From the NCBI GenBank assembly GCA_047974405.1, contig JBKECI010000013.1, forward strand, positions 1-17,486: a stretch of DNA of 17,486 bases, given 5' to 3'. Position 1 is the first letter of the stretch. Each line of letters starts with the position of its first letter. The notes beneath the pieces are model-generated. The model did not search any database. It was not told the origin of the DNA and saw only the letters and a list, made by a program, of their open reading frames with translations. Source of the DNA: UPXZ01 sp047974405. GTDB lineage: Bacteria > Bacteroidota > Bacteroidia > Bacteroidales > Paludibacteraceae. This document shows positions 7,944-13,879 of the stretch, piece after piece. Made by a program: the position numbers and the translations under genes.

Positions 7944-8963
7944 ATGAAAGAGACTATTCAAAAATTGTTAGACACGATAACCGAATTGAACGCTAAATCT
8001 TTAGAAGAAGTTGAAACTTTGCGTATTCGGTATTTAAGTAAAAAGGGGGAAATATCTCTGCTTTTTGACGACTTTAGAAACGTTTCGAATGAGCAGAAAC
8101 GTGAAATAGGGCAGTTGCTTAACACTTTAAAAAATGCAGCACAAGAAAAAATCAATTCACTTAAAGAGAGTCTTTCAGATACAAGCGTCTTGGGTCAAAA
8201 AAGTGATTTGACACGTACGGCAGAGCCTCTATCATTGGGTACCAGACATCCGCTTTCTATTGTAAAACAGGAGATTGCCGATATTTTTGCCCGCATTGGC
8301 TTTACGATAGCCGAAGGTCCCGAAATAGAAGATGATTGGCACGTGTTTAGTGCTTTGAATTTCCCGCCGGAACATCCTGCCCGAGATATGCAAGACACTT
8401 TCTTTATTGAAAAAAATCCCGATGTTCTGTTGCGCACCCATACCTCTTCGGTACAGATACGCGTAATGAAATCACAAAAGCCCCCTATCCGGATGATTTT
8501 TCCAGGACGCGTATATCGCAATGAAGCCATTTCGTATCGCGCCCACTGCTTTTTTCACCAAGTAGAGGGGCTGTATATCGACAGAGAGGTCTCTTTTGCC
8601 GATTTGAAGCAGGCTTTGATGTATTTTGCCAAAGAAATGTTTGGCGACGACACGCAGATACGTTTACGTCCTTCTTACTTCCCGTTTACGGAGCCGAGCG
8701 CCGAGATGGATATCTCCTGCAATATTTGCGGTGGAAAGGGATGTCCGTTTTGTAAGCATACGGGTTGGGTAGAAATACTCGGATGTGGAATGGTGGACCC
8801 CCAGGTGCTTGAAAATTGTGGAATAGACAGCAAGATATATTCAGGATATGCGTTTGGAATGGGTATTGAACGTATTACTAATCTTAAATATCAAGTAAAA
8901 GATTTGCGGATGTTTTCAGAAAACGATATAAGATTTTTGGAAGAGTTTAAAAGTGCATATTGA
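7944..8963 (+). CDS. pheS: Phenylalanyl-tRNA synthetase alpha subunit
   Basis: PheS holds the catalytic class II core of the alpha2-beta2 enzyme that charges tRNA-Phe in the cytoplasm. The 339-residue length is normal. Visible are the N-terminal coiled-coil arm (residues 1-90, tRNA binding), the class II region HPLSIVKQEI / GFTIAEGPEIEDDW, PPEHPARDMQDTF, motif 2 RVYRNEAISYRAH with FHQVEGLYID, the RPSYFPFTEPSAEMDI block, the CNICGGKGCPFCK loop seen in many bacterial PheS, and motif 3 GYAFGMGIERI near the C-terminus. The beta subunit gene pheT is not next to it, so the two subunits are encoded apart here, unlike in many bacteria. Start ATG at 7944 agrees with the promoter box at 7888. Confidence 0.97.
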   Translation: MKETIQKLLDTITELNAKSLEEVETLRIRYLSKKGEISLLFDDFRNVSNEQKREIGQLLNTLKNAAQEKINSLKESLSDTSVLGQKSDLTRTAEPLSLGTRHPLSIVKQEIADIFARIGFTIAEGPEIEDDWHVFSALNFPPEHPARDMQDTFFIEKNPDVLLRTHTSSVQIRVMKSQKPPIRMIFPGRVYRNEAISYRAHCFFHQVEGLYIDREVSFADLKQALMYFAKEMFGDDTQIRLRPSYFPFTEPSAEMDISCNICGGKGCPFCKHTGWVEILGCGMVDPQVLENCGIDSKIYSGYAFGMGIERITNLKYQVKDLRMFSENDIRFLEEFKSAY

Positions 8964-8970
8964 TTTCTTT

Positions 8971-9000
8971 TTTGCTTTTGAAAAAACATACATATATTTG
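8971..9000 (+). promoter_or_regulatory. Promoter of the exported hypothetical protein gene
   Basis: TTTG (8971-8974), an 18-bp spacer and TATATTTG (8993-9000) fit the Bacteroidetes promoter pattern, with a slightly short spacer. Predicted leader before the ATG at 9043 is about 38 nt. The gene is thus probably transcribed apart from pheS. Confidence 0.55.
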
Positions 9001-9042
9001 TGTTCGAGAATAATAATCCTCTAATATTTAATATGTTTAACT

Positions 9043-9882
9043 ATGAAAAATTTAGTACTCATAATTGCATTGTCTGTAGGAGGAGTTACAACCCTTTGTG
9101 CGCAAGATACCATCGTGTTTAAAAACTCTGATCATAAGGTAGTTAAGATAAGTCAGATAAAATCGAATGAGTTGGTTTGCAAAGATTATCTGAATTTGGA
9201 TGGGCCGGATTATATTTACGAGCTTTCCCATATCAGAGAGATACACTTTCAAAATGGTCTTGTTCAAACATATGAGATTAAAGACACAGACAGCGATGAA
9301 ATAGAGTATATTAACGATATTGCGGTAAAAAAGCAGCGTGGGAGCCAAGGCGAATATCAAAACAAACTTTCCGAGACTCTACCTCTATTCCAAAACTACA
9401 GCGAAAAAAGAGACTATTACAAAAACACTCCGTATATCAGCCAGTATAGCGACCCTTATAGCCCTTGGGTAGCAGGAATTGCTTCGTACTTTTTACCGGG
9501 GTTGGGACAAATGGTTAGTGGTGAAACAGGGCGGGGATTTGCTTTTATGGGAGGTGTGGCAACCAGCTATTTGGTGATGTTTGTCGGAGTAGCTTCTATA
9601 GGAGACGATTATTATTACGACGGCTATTACCATAATGGCAGTTCAAATTCTACGCTTGCGCCGGTATTGATTCTTGCAGGGCTGTTCAGTGCCGCTGGTA
9701 TCAGTATTTGGTCTATTTTTGATGCCGTAAAAGTAGCAAAAGTAAACAATCTATATGCAAGAGACTTAAGAAGACAGAACAATGTGAGTGTGAAAGTATC
9801 TCCGTATATCAACGCCGGCAAACAAACACTATCATTGAGCAATACTTTCTCTGCAGGACTATCGTTGCAGGTAAATTTTTGA
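9043..9882 (+). CDS. Exported hypothetical protein with membrane segments
   Basis: No function is known to me. The 279-residue product begins with a good signal peptide (MKNLVLIIALSVGG, likely cut in LCA-QDT, residues 20/21; Leu rather than Gly/Ala before the Cys argues against a lipoprotein). Residues 22-90 resemble a domain repeated in Bacteroidetes exported proteins: a KNSDHKVVKI start, an NLDGP core and a closing HFQNG. Residues about 140-230 hold hydrophobic segments with SYFLPGLGQMVSGETGRG, reminiscent of TM2/DUF5683-type membrane proteins, and a tyrosine-rich loop DDYYYDGYYHNGSS. The tail (SVKVSPYINAGK to SLQVNF) is amphipathic and ends in Phe, as many outer-membrane beta strands do. 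Envelope location is likely; the topology is uncertain. It has its own promoter and terminator. Confidence 0.8.
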   Translation: MKNLVLIIALSVGGVTTLCAQDTIVFKNSDHKVVKISQIKSNELVCKDYLNLDGPDYIYELSHIREIHFQNGLVQTYEIKDTDSDEIEYINDIAVKKQRGSQGEYQNKLSETLPLFQNYSEKRDYYKNTPYISQYSDPYSPWVAGIASYFLPGLGQMVSGETGRGFAFMGGVATSYLVMFVGVASIGDDYYYDGYYHNGSSNSTLAPVLILAGLFSAAGISIWSIFDAVKVAKVNNLYARDLRRQNNVSVKVSPYINAGKQTLSLSNTFSAGLSLQVNF

Positions 9883-9903
9883 CAATATCCCTAAAAATAA
9901 AAC

Positions 9904-9941
9904 AAAAGGCATTGACAGGTTTGAAAATCAATGCCTTTTTT
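9904..9941. terminator. Bidirectional intrinsic terminator
   Basis: AAAAGGCATTGA (9904-9915) and TCAATGCCTTTT (9928-9939) form a perfect 12-bp stem around a 12-nt loop. A T-run follows on both strands. It sits between two convergent genes and should end transcription from both sides. Confidence 0.88.
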
Positions 9942-9986
9942 ATGTGTCCGAAATTTATATGTCGGTAAAAAGTGAATTCAGTCGAT

Positions 9987-10454
9987 TTATACTTGCGAGT
10001 TGGTATTTTTGGGTACATAATTAAACACCCAATATCTTTGTAATGCATAGTTGCCTAACGAAACCATTGCATATACAAATAGCAACCAAACTTTATAGTC
10101 GATAACGGGAAAATGTGTTGCCAAGAAGTGAACCCCCGTAGCTTTGAAGAAGATACTCTGAATAACTACCAGCACAAATCGTCCAAATTGTGAATATGCC
10201 CCATGTTTATAGGTATTTCCTTTTATTTTGAAAGCCCAAGTCTTATTGAGGGTAAAGTTGATTAAAGCTCCTATTGTTTCGCCTATACCTACGGCAACAA
10301 GAGATTGATAATAAGAAATATCGTGAGCGTGCAAAAGATGGAAAAGAAATATTTCCCGAATAAAAACCGTTACCATATAGCTTACCACTCCTCCGGTAAA
10401 GGCAGATATTTGGACTTTGGTAAAGATTTTGACTTTTTGAAACAGAGAAGACAT
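9987..10454 (-). CDS. GtrA-like family membrane protein
   Basis: The 155-residue product has four hydrophobic segments (about 14-38, 48-68, 88-112, 120-142) and the GtrA family signatures NFTLNKTWAFK after the second segment and NYALQRYWVF at the end of the fourth. GtrA-like proteins are inner-membrane proteins thought to move polyprenyl-linked sugars or lipid-linked intermediates in cell-surface glycan assembly. It lies 6 bp downstream of the CDP-alcohol phosphatidyltransferase gene and is surely cotranscribed, so a joint role in making or moving a lipid head group is plausible. No glycosyltransferase is adjacent, so the substrate cannot be named. Confidence 0.88.
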   Translation of the reverse strand: MSSLFQKVKIFTKVQISAFTGGVVSYMVTVFIREIFLFHLLHAHDISYYQSLVAVGIGETIGALINFTLNKTWAFKIKGNTYKHGAYSQFGRFVLVVIQSIFFKATGVHFLATHFPVIDYKVWLLFVYAMVSLGNYALQRYWVFNYVPKNTNSQV

Positions 10455-10460
10455 AGCGGC

Positions 10461-11150
10461 TTATGATTTTATTTCAATCTTTTTTGCCTTGCTTTCTTCT
10501 TTATCTTTCAGGTCTGCTATATGCAGGAGTTTTATGGTGTCATTTATGTTAAAGGTAAAGAGAGCGACAGATGCCAGGGTCGCCGTATAGTTTAATGAGC
10601 CCGGCACCAATACTTCCAAAACGATAAGCGCTCCAATAAGGACACGAACTTCGGTAGGACCGAAAATCCCGGAATCTATCGAGTAGTTTCCTGTAATTTT
10701 ATAGCGGTGTATGGCAAGGATCATTGACCATCCGTAGAAAACAATAAAACCGTATGCTGCCAGAACCCATAAATCTTTCATATATATAAGGATTCCTATA
10801 CCTATGGTAATTGTCCCCAACCAGTCTGTAATTATATCTAAGGTAAAGCCAAACCATTTTCTCGGTTTGTCTTTGTAGTAAGCCAAGCGGCCATCTAATG
10901 AATCGCCAAGCCAGTTGATAAACAGCCCTATAATGGATAAGTAAAGAAAATGGATGCCTAAATATTTTGCGAGTACAAAACTTAATCCAGTGATGAAATT
11001 TCCTAAATACCCCAACCCGGTAAGCATATTTGAAGTTACCCATCGGGGTATAACAGTAACAAGATATTCCAATGCTTTTTGTTCTCTCTTTTTAAGAATA
11101 TTGGTGCGCTCTCTATCCTGAAATAGATTTTTGCTACTATTATTTTTCAT
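10461..11150 (-). CDS. CDP-alcohol phosphatidyltransferase family membrane enzyme
   Basis: This 229-residue inner-membrane protein carries the CDP-alcohol phosphotransferase motif: Asp83-SL-Asp86-Gly87-RL-Ala90, then nine residues to Gly101, Asp105 and Asp109. These four Asp residues bind metal and the CDP-lipid. The canonical Arg after Ala is replaced by Tyr91. Several hydrophobic segments follow. The family swaps CMP of a CDP-activated lipid (or CDP-alcohol) for an alcohol, giving phospholipids such as phosphatidylglycerol phosphate, phosphatidylserine or phosphatidylinositol phosphate. The region after the motif (PRKWFGFTLDIITD) does not let me choose among these. The first about 30 residues are charged and cytoplasmic. 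It has its own promoter and leads into the GtrA-like gene. Confidence 0.87.
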   Translation of the reverse strand: MKNNSSKNLFQDRERTNILKKREQKALEYLVTVIPRWVTSNMLTGLGYLGNFITGLSFVLAKYLGIHFLYLSIIGLFINWLGDSLDGRLAYYKDKPRKWFGFTLDIITDWLGTITIGIGILIYMKDLWVLAAYGFIVFYGWSMILAIHRYKITGNYSIDSGIFGPTEVRVLIGALIVLEVLVPGSLNYTATLASVALFTFNINDTIKLLHIADLKDKEESKAKKIEIKS

Positions 11151-11172
11151 TCTTATATAATTGAAATGAATA

Positions 11173-11204
11173 CAAAAATAGTTTATTTTACGGAGAAAAA
11201 CAAA
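11173..11204 (-). promoter_or_regulatory. Promoter of the CDP-alcohol phosphatidyltransferase/GtrA unit
   Basis: On the minus strand TTTG (11204-11201), a 20-bp spacer and TATTTTTG (11180-11173) match the Bacteroidetes consensus exactly. The predicted leader before the ATG at 11150 is only about 16 nt. Confidence 0.72.
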
Positions 11205-11305
11205 AAAATAATATTATATTAGACATTATACAGATTGGTTTGTTATGATTTTATTATTAGTAAAATATTATAATTTTCCTTATCCCTTTCCTATAAAATA
11301 GATTG

Positions 11306-11385
11306 TTTCAATCCCCCTTACCCACTTCGTGAAGGGGGAATTTCTCAAACCGCCTTTGTCAAAAGGGGATTTAGGGAAATTGAAA
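11306..11385. repeat. GC-rich palindromic element, probable remnant of a dispersed repeat
   Basis: The element is bounded by TTTCAAT (11306-11312) and ATTGAAA (11379-11385). Inside, TCCCCCTT (11312-11319) pairs with AAGGGGGA (11332-11339), with a nested CAC-TTC-GTG; a second hairpin CCTTT/AAAGG lies at 11353-11366. C- and G-runs stand out against the AT-rich flanks. The pattern resembles short CCCCCTT/AAGGGGG repeats scattered in Bacteroidetes genomes; without other copies in the window this is inference. Confidence 0.5.
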
Positions 11386-11484
11386 TTTGTAACTGTCATT
11401 TTCAGTTCCCCCATAGGAAAAAGATGTGTCGATTTAAATTTCTGAGAAACAGGTGTATCTCATTCTAATTTTTGTAATCTCTAT

Positions 11485-11492
11485 TATATTTG
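11485..11492 (+). promoter_or_regulatory. Candidate orphan -7 box
   Basis: TATATTTG matches TAnnTTTG on the plus strand, but no -33 TTTG lies at 19-20 bp. Only an 11-codon frame (ATG at 11497) follows, and the next annotated gene is on the other strand. It may be chance in AT-rich DNA or drive a small RNA. Confidence 0.2.
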
Positions 11493-11641
11493 CGTTATGC
11501 TACATACCAAATTTAATTATTGTTGGATTTAGACTGTTGCAAACCATCTAAAAAAATCGATTTGTAAATCAGTGTTTTCTCCTCCTCAAATATAAGAACA
11601 TGTTTCATACTACCTCAAATAAAAGAATAAACCGATTGGTT

Positions 11642-12319
11642 TTAACCGTTTTTATTGATCAGTTCCAACGAGTTTTTTTTCAAAATTTGAATATTTTTAC
11701 CCCTGACTTTAATAATACCATCTTTATCAAACTCGGTCAGTACACGACTTACGCTTTCGCGCGTAGCATCTACCAAGTCTCCAATTTCAGCTTGTGATAT
11801 AGGGCAGGAAAATTCATCTGCGTCAAAAATATTATCCGAGAAGTCGAGCAAAACACCGGCTATGTTTCCTCTCGATTGCTTTTGAGTGCGGTTGGCACAT
11901 TTTCTGAAAGACTCCAATTCATACTGACACAAATCAACAATAATTTCAAAAGCAAATTTATCGTTGTTTCTCAAAAGCTTTTTAAATATGTTGACATCGA
12001 TAAAACAGACTTCAGCTTCGGAAATGGCAGTTACGCTATATTGGTTTATTTTTTCGGCAAAAGTTGTGGGAAGTCCCAAAAATGTAGGAGCTTTTTTGAG
12101 TTTTACGATTTGCTCGTGTGTGGGTCCGGTAATGTGTACCTTTACCAGCCCTGTTTTGAGAAAAGCTACGTTAGTCGAAAAATTTCCCTGTTTGATAATA
12201 CCATCCCCTTTCTTAAAAGAGACACCGATATGATTCGCATTTAGCTCTTCTAAGCTGCTGTGGCTAAGGCTGTTAATTACCCTTGAATTAAACGGACATT
12301 GTTTGCAGTCATGGTTCAT
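11642..12319 (-). CDS. Crp/Fnr family transcriptional regulator
   Basis: The 225-residue protein has an N-terminal cNMP-binding-like beta barrel (about 20-125), a dimer helix (about 125-155) and a C-terminal winged helix-turn-helix (about 172-215). The recognition helix reads TRESVSRVL: the R-E-x-V-x-R pattern is that of E. coli CRP, which reads TGTGA, not the V-E-x-x-S-R of FNR. The N-terminus has Cys5 and Cys8 (CKQC), with further Cys at 105, 131, 141 and 172. These could bind an iron-sulfur cluster or act as a thiol switch, but the full FNR cysteine set is not present. Members of this superfamily sense oxygen, NO, redox or heme in anaerobes. A perfect TGTGA-N6-TCACA palindrome sits 17 bp before its start, inside its own promoter, so autoregulation is likely. 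It is divergent from the DsrE2/TusA/Hdr-like genes, its probable targets. Confidence 0.92.
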   Translation of the reverse strand: MNHDCKQCPFNSRVINSLSHSSLEELNANHIGVSFKKGDGIIKQGNFSTNVAFLKTGLVKVHITGPTHEQIVKLKKAPTFLGLPTTFAEKINQYSVTAISEAEVCFIDVNIFKKLLRNNDKFAFEIIVDLCQYELESFRKCANRTQKQSRGNIAGVLLDFSDNIFDADEFSCPISQAEIGDLVDATRESVSRVLTEFDKDGIIKVRGKNIQILKKNSLELINKNG

Positions 12320-12323
12320 AACG

Positions 12324-12354
12324 CAAAAATAAGCATTGTGATTTAAATCACAAA
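12324..12354 (-). promoter_or_regulatory. Promoter of the Crp/Fnr regulator gene
   Basis: On the minus strand TTTG (12354-12351), a 19-bp spacer and TATTTTTG (12331-12324) match the Bacteroidetes consensus. The -7 box ends 5 bp before the ATG at 12319, so the transcript would start at or within a few bases of the start codon, implying a leaderless or almost leaderless mRNA. The palindrome at 12336-12353 fills the spacer and overlaps the -33 box, which suits repression. Confidence 0.62.
12336..12353. promoter_or_regulatory. CRP/FNR-type operator palindrome
   Basis: TTGTGATTTAAATCACAA is a perfect 18-bp palindrome containing TGTGA-N6-TCACA, the CRP consensus. It lies in the 130-bp region between the Crp/Fnr regulator and the DsrE2-like gene. 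On the minus strand it sits inside the regulator's promoter. On the plus strand its centre (12344.5) is about 75 bp upstream of the predicted start of the DsrE2 transcript, a distance compatible with activation from upstream. Confidence 0.8.
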
Positions 12355-12406
12355 ATAAGTTGCCATTTTACACATGAAAATTGCTCGTAATACACTGTAC
12401 AACATG

Positions 12407-12414
12407 TACTTTTG
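12407..12414 (+). promoter_or_regulatory. -7 box of the DsrE2-like/Hdr cluster promoter
   Basis: TACTTTTG fits TAnnTTTG. No TTTG lies at the usual 19-20 bp; ATTG at 12380-12383 is 23 bp away. A good -7 with a poor -33 is what an activator-dependent promoter would look like, in line with the CRP-type palindrome upstream. Predicted leader before the ATG at 12450 is about 30 nt. Confidence 0.5.
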
Positions 12415-12449
12415 TGTAAAAACTTTTTAATTCAAAATTAATAAAAATT

Positions 12450-13016
12450 ATGGCAATCAACGATGACACAACAATAGTCCAATTGCAAAAACAAATTGAC
12501 GAATTACAAAAAAGACTACAGCAGTTCGAAAACAATCGTAAAGACCAATTGTCTATTGCCGTAATTTCGGGCGATATGGACAAAATTATGGCTACGATGA
12601 TTGTTTCGTTGGCAGCCGCTTCGATGGATACGCAGGTGAGATTATTTTTCTCTTTCTGGGCTTTGGGGGCATTGCGCGACCCAAAGAAATATACCAAGGG
12701 GAAAAATTTTATATCAAAAATATTTGGCGTAATGCTCCCCAAAGGTCGTAACAAGCTGAAACTTTCTAAATTTAACATGGCGGGTATGGGACCCGCAATG
12801 ATGAAAGGACTGATGAAAAAGCAACATGTACTCTCGCTTGACGAAATGTTTAAGCAAGCCGGTGAACTCGGCATAGAAATTACCGTATGTGAGATGACAA
12901 TGAATCTGATGGGATTTAAAAAAGAGGAAATCATTGATTATCCGCATTTACGCTATGCGGGAGCAGGTACGTTCATTGCAGACAGTGGCGAAAGCGCTAT
13001 GCAATGGATGATATAA
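12450..13016 (+). CDS. DsrE/DsrF-like family protein (DsrE2 type)
   Basis: The 188-residue product begins with a short coiled coil (residues 8-30, QLQKQIDELQKRLQQF) followed by the DsrE-fold (about 33-188): LSIAVISGDMDKIMATMIVSLAA, the FFSFWALGALRD segment, and a single cysteine, Cys147, in EITVCEMTMNLMG, the conserved persulfide-carrying position of the family. The stretch MAGMGPAMMKGLMKK is rich in Met. DsrE2-type proteins are sulfurtransferases that pass sulfane sulfur, usually with TusA, in sulfur oxidation or sulfur trafficking. TusA is the next gene, which supports this. It heads the plus-strand cluster under a candidate CRP/FNR-controlled promoter. The FFSFWALGAL segment may be membrane-associated, as proposed for some DsrE2 proteins; that is not certain. 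Confidence 0.87.
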   Translation: MAINDDTTIVQLQKQIDELQKRLQQFENNRKDQLSIAVISGDMDKIMATMIVSLAAASMDTQVRLFFSFWALGALRDPKKYTKGKNFISKIFGVMLPKGRNKLKLSKFNMAGMGPAMMKGLMKKQHVLSLDEMFKQAGELGIEITVCEMTMNLMGFKKEEIIDYPHLRYAGAGTFIADSGESAMQWMI

Positions 13017-13088
13017 AATACTTTTATCAAAAAAAAAACTGACTTAGATAAAGACAAACTATTGAAACAAAAAAATAATATTAAAATT

Positions 13089-13343
13089 ATGACAACAGAA
13101 GAATTGAAAAATGCGATAGTAGCCAAATCGGTTGATGCACGCGGAACAGCCTGTCCCGGACCACTCTTGGAGGCCAAAAAAGCCATCGGAACGATAGCAA
13201 CAGGCGATATCATGGAAGTGCTTTCGGCAGACGAAGGCACAAAGATAGACATACCTAAATGGTGTAACAAACAAGGACACGAATATCTTGGAGCCGTAGA
13301 AGAAAACGGATATTTCAAAGTTTATCTAAAAAAAACTAGTTGA
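13089..13343 (+). CDS. tusA: TusA family sulfur carrier protein
   Basis: The 84-residue product has the TusA/SirA/YeeD fold signature VDARGTACPGPLLEAKKAI, with the persulfide-bearing Cys22 in the CPxP motif. A second cysteine, Cys59, lies in KWCNKQGHE; such a Cys is seen in some TusA-like proteins linked to sulfur metabolism. TusA takes sulfur from a desulfurase or rhodanese and hands it to DsrE-type proteins or an Hdr-like complex. I chose ATG at 13089 (MTTEELKNAI, the normal family start) over an in-frame TTG at 13062, which would add a Lys/Asn-rich tail unlike the family. It follows the DsrE2-like gene by 72 bp and precedes the MvhD-like gene by 125 bp. The symbol names the family; true tRNA thiolation is not implied. 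Confidence 0.9.
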   Translation: MTTEELKNAIVAKSVDARGTACPGPLLEAKKAIGTIATGDIMEVLSADEGTKIDIPKWCNKQGHEYLGAVEENGYFKVYLKKTS

Positions 13344-13383
13344 CTTTTAATCGCTTTAGAATATCTAATTCTTAAATCGTCAA

Positions 13384-13430
13384 ATGTCATTTCGGGCAGG
13401 ATAGATTTTCTATACCGCTCGGAATGATAT
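13384..13430 (+). repeat. Strong imperfect hairpin between tusA and the MvhD-like gene
   Basis: In RNA the arms 13384-13397 (ending TCATTTCGGGC) and 13417-13430 (starting GCTCGGAATGA) pair over about 14 bp with G-U wobbles, and GGATAG/CTATACC pairs inside around an ATTTT loop. No T-run follows, so it is not an intrinsic terminator. The TCATTTCG...CGGAATGA form resembles short dispersed palindromes of Bacteroidetes genomes. It could instead be an mRNA stabiliser or processing site that sets different levels for tusA and the Hdr-like genes. Confidence 0.55.
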
Positions 13431-13468
13431 AGATAAAGAAACTGTTTTATACCGAAATTGATATACAT

Positions 13469-13879
13469 ATGGCTATTGCTAAAAAGACGGCAAAAATTTT
13501 GGTGTTTTCCACCGAAAAAATTTCAGACCCCGCCATTGATATGGCCGGTTTGTTGAAGTTACACTATCCGCCAACCGTTTATACCATCGCCGTTCCCTGC
13601 TCAAGCGGAATTAAGTCCAAATGGATTTTGCACGCTTACGAAAAGGGTTTTGACGGCGTATTTATTGCCGCCGACGGAAGTGATTGTGTTTACGGAGAGA
13701 GCTGTACCGAGAAAACCGGAAAGATTGTTTCCAAAACCCACGAATTGATGAAATTAAAGGAAATAGACCCTGCCCGCTTACGTATGGCTGCAATTTGCTC
13801 TGTTTGCAGCGAATCTTTTGTGAAACAAGTAAGAAGTTTCAACGAGTATTTACTCAGAACATTACATCCCGAATCGTGA
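13469..13879 (+). CDS. MvhD-like protein (hydrogenase delta subunit family), cysteine-poor variant
   Basis: The 136-residue product aligns with MvhD, the small iron-sulfur protein that links a hydrogenase or other electron donor to HdrA. Matching blocks: FSTEKISDPAIDMAG (13-27) for the family's FCCxWCSYxGAD block, LHYPPTVYTIAVPCSSGI (31-48) for YPPNVRIIRVPCSGRV, EKGFDGVFIA (58-67), then GSDC (70-73) for GCHPGDCHY. Cysteines of the N-terminal CCxxC motif are absent; those left are Cys44, 73, 79, 110 and 113. The [2Fe-2S] cluster of canonical MvhD may thus be missing or bound differently. In QmoB of sulfate reducers an MvhD domain is fused to HdrA; here it is a separate gene upstream of two HdrA-like genes and overlapping the first by 4 nt (GTGA), a sign of translational coupling. 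Confidence 0.82.
   Translation: MAIAKKTAKILVFSTEKISDPAIDMAGLLKLHYPPTVYTIAVPCSSGIKSKWILHAYEKGFDGVFIAADGSDCVYGESCTEKTGKIVSKTHELMKLKEIDPARLRMAAICSVCSESFVKQVRSFNEYLLRTLHPES

Larger units (their letters stand above)
11151..11641. other. 491-bp non-coding gap
   Basis: No credible gene is seen. The left end holds the promoter of the phosphatidyltransferase unit; 11306-11385 holds a GC-rich palindromic element; AACTG/CAGTT (11391-11407) is a small hairpin; a TATATTTG box sits at 11485-11492 on the plus strand with no long gene behind it. The right end is the 3' flank of the Crp/Fnr gene, where AAACC/GGTTT (11629-11642) is a weak hairpin without a good T-run on the minus strand. Confidence 0.6.

Noticed and set aside
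12368..12934. 188-codon antisense frame across the DsrE2-like gene
   Set aside because: It covers the conserved DsrE2 gene and would read through the promoter region; no support as a gene.
13684..13875. 5' extension of the short HdrA-like gene to an upstream start at 13684
   Set aside because: It would run through most of the MvhD-like gene in another frame, and its translation has no HdrA similarity. GTG at 13876, overlapping the MvhD stop as GTGA, puts the start just before the FAD motif.
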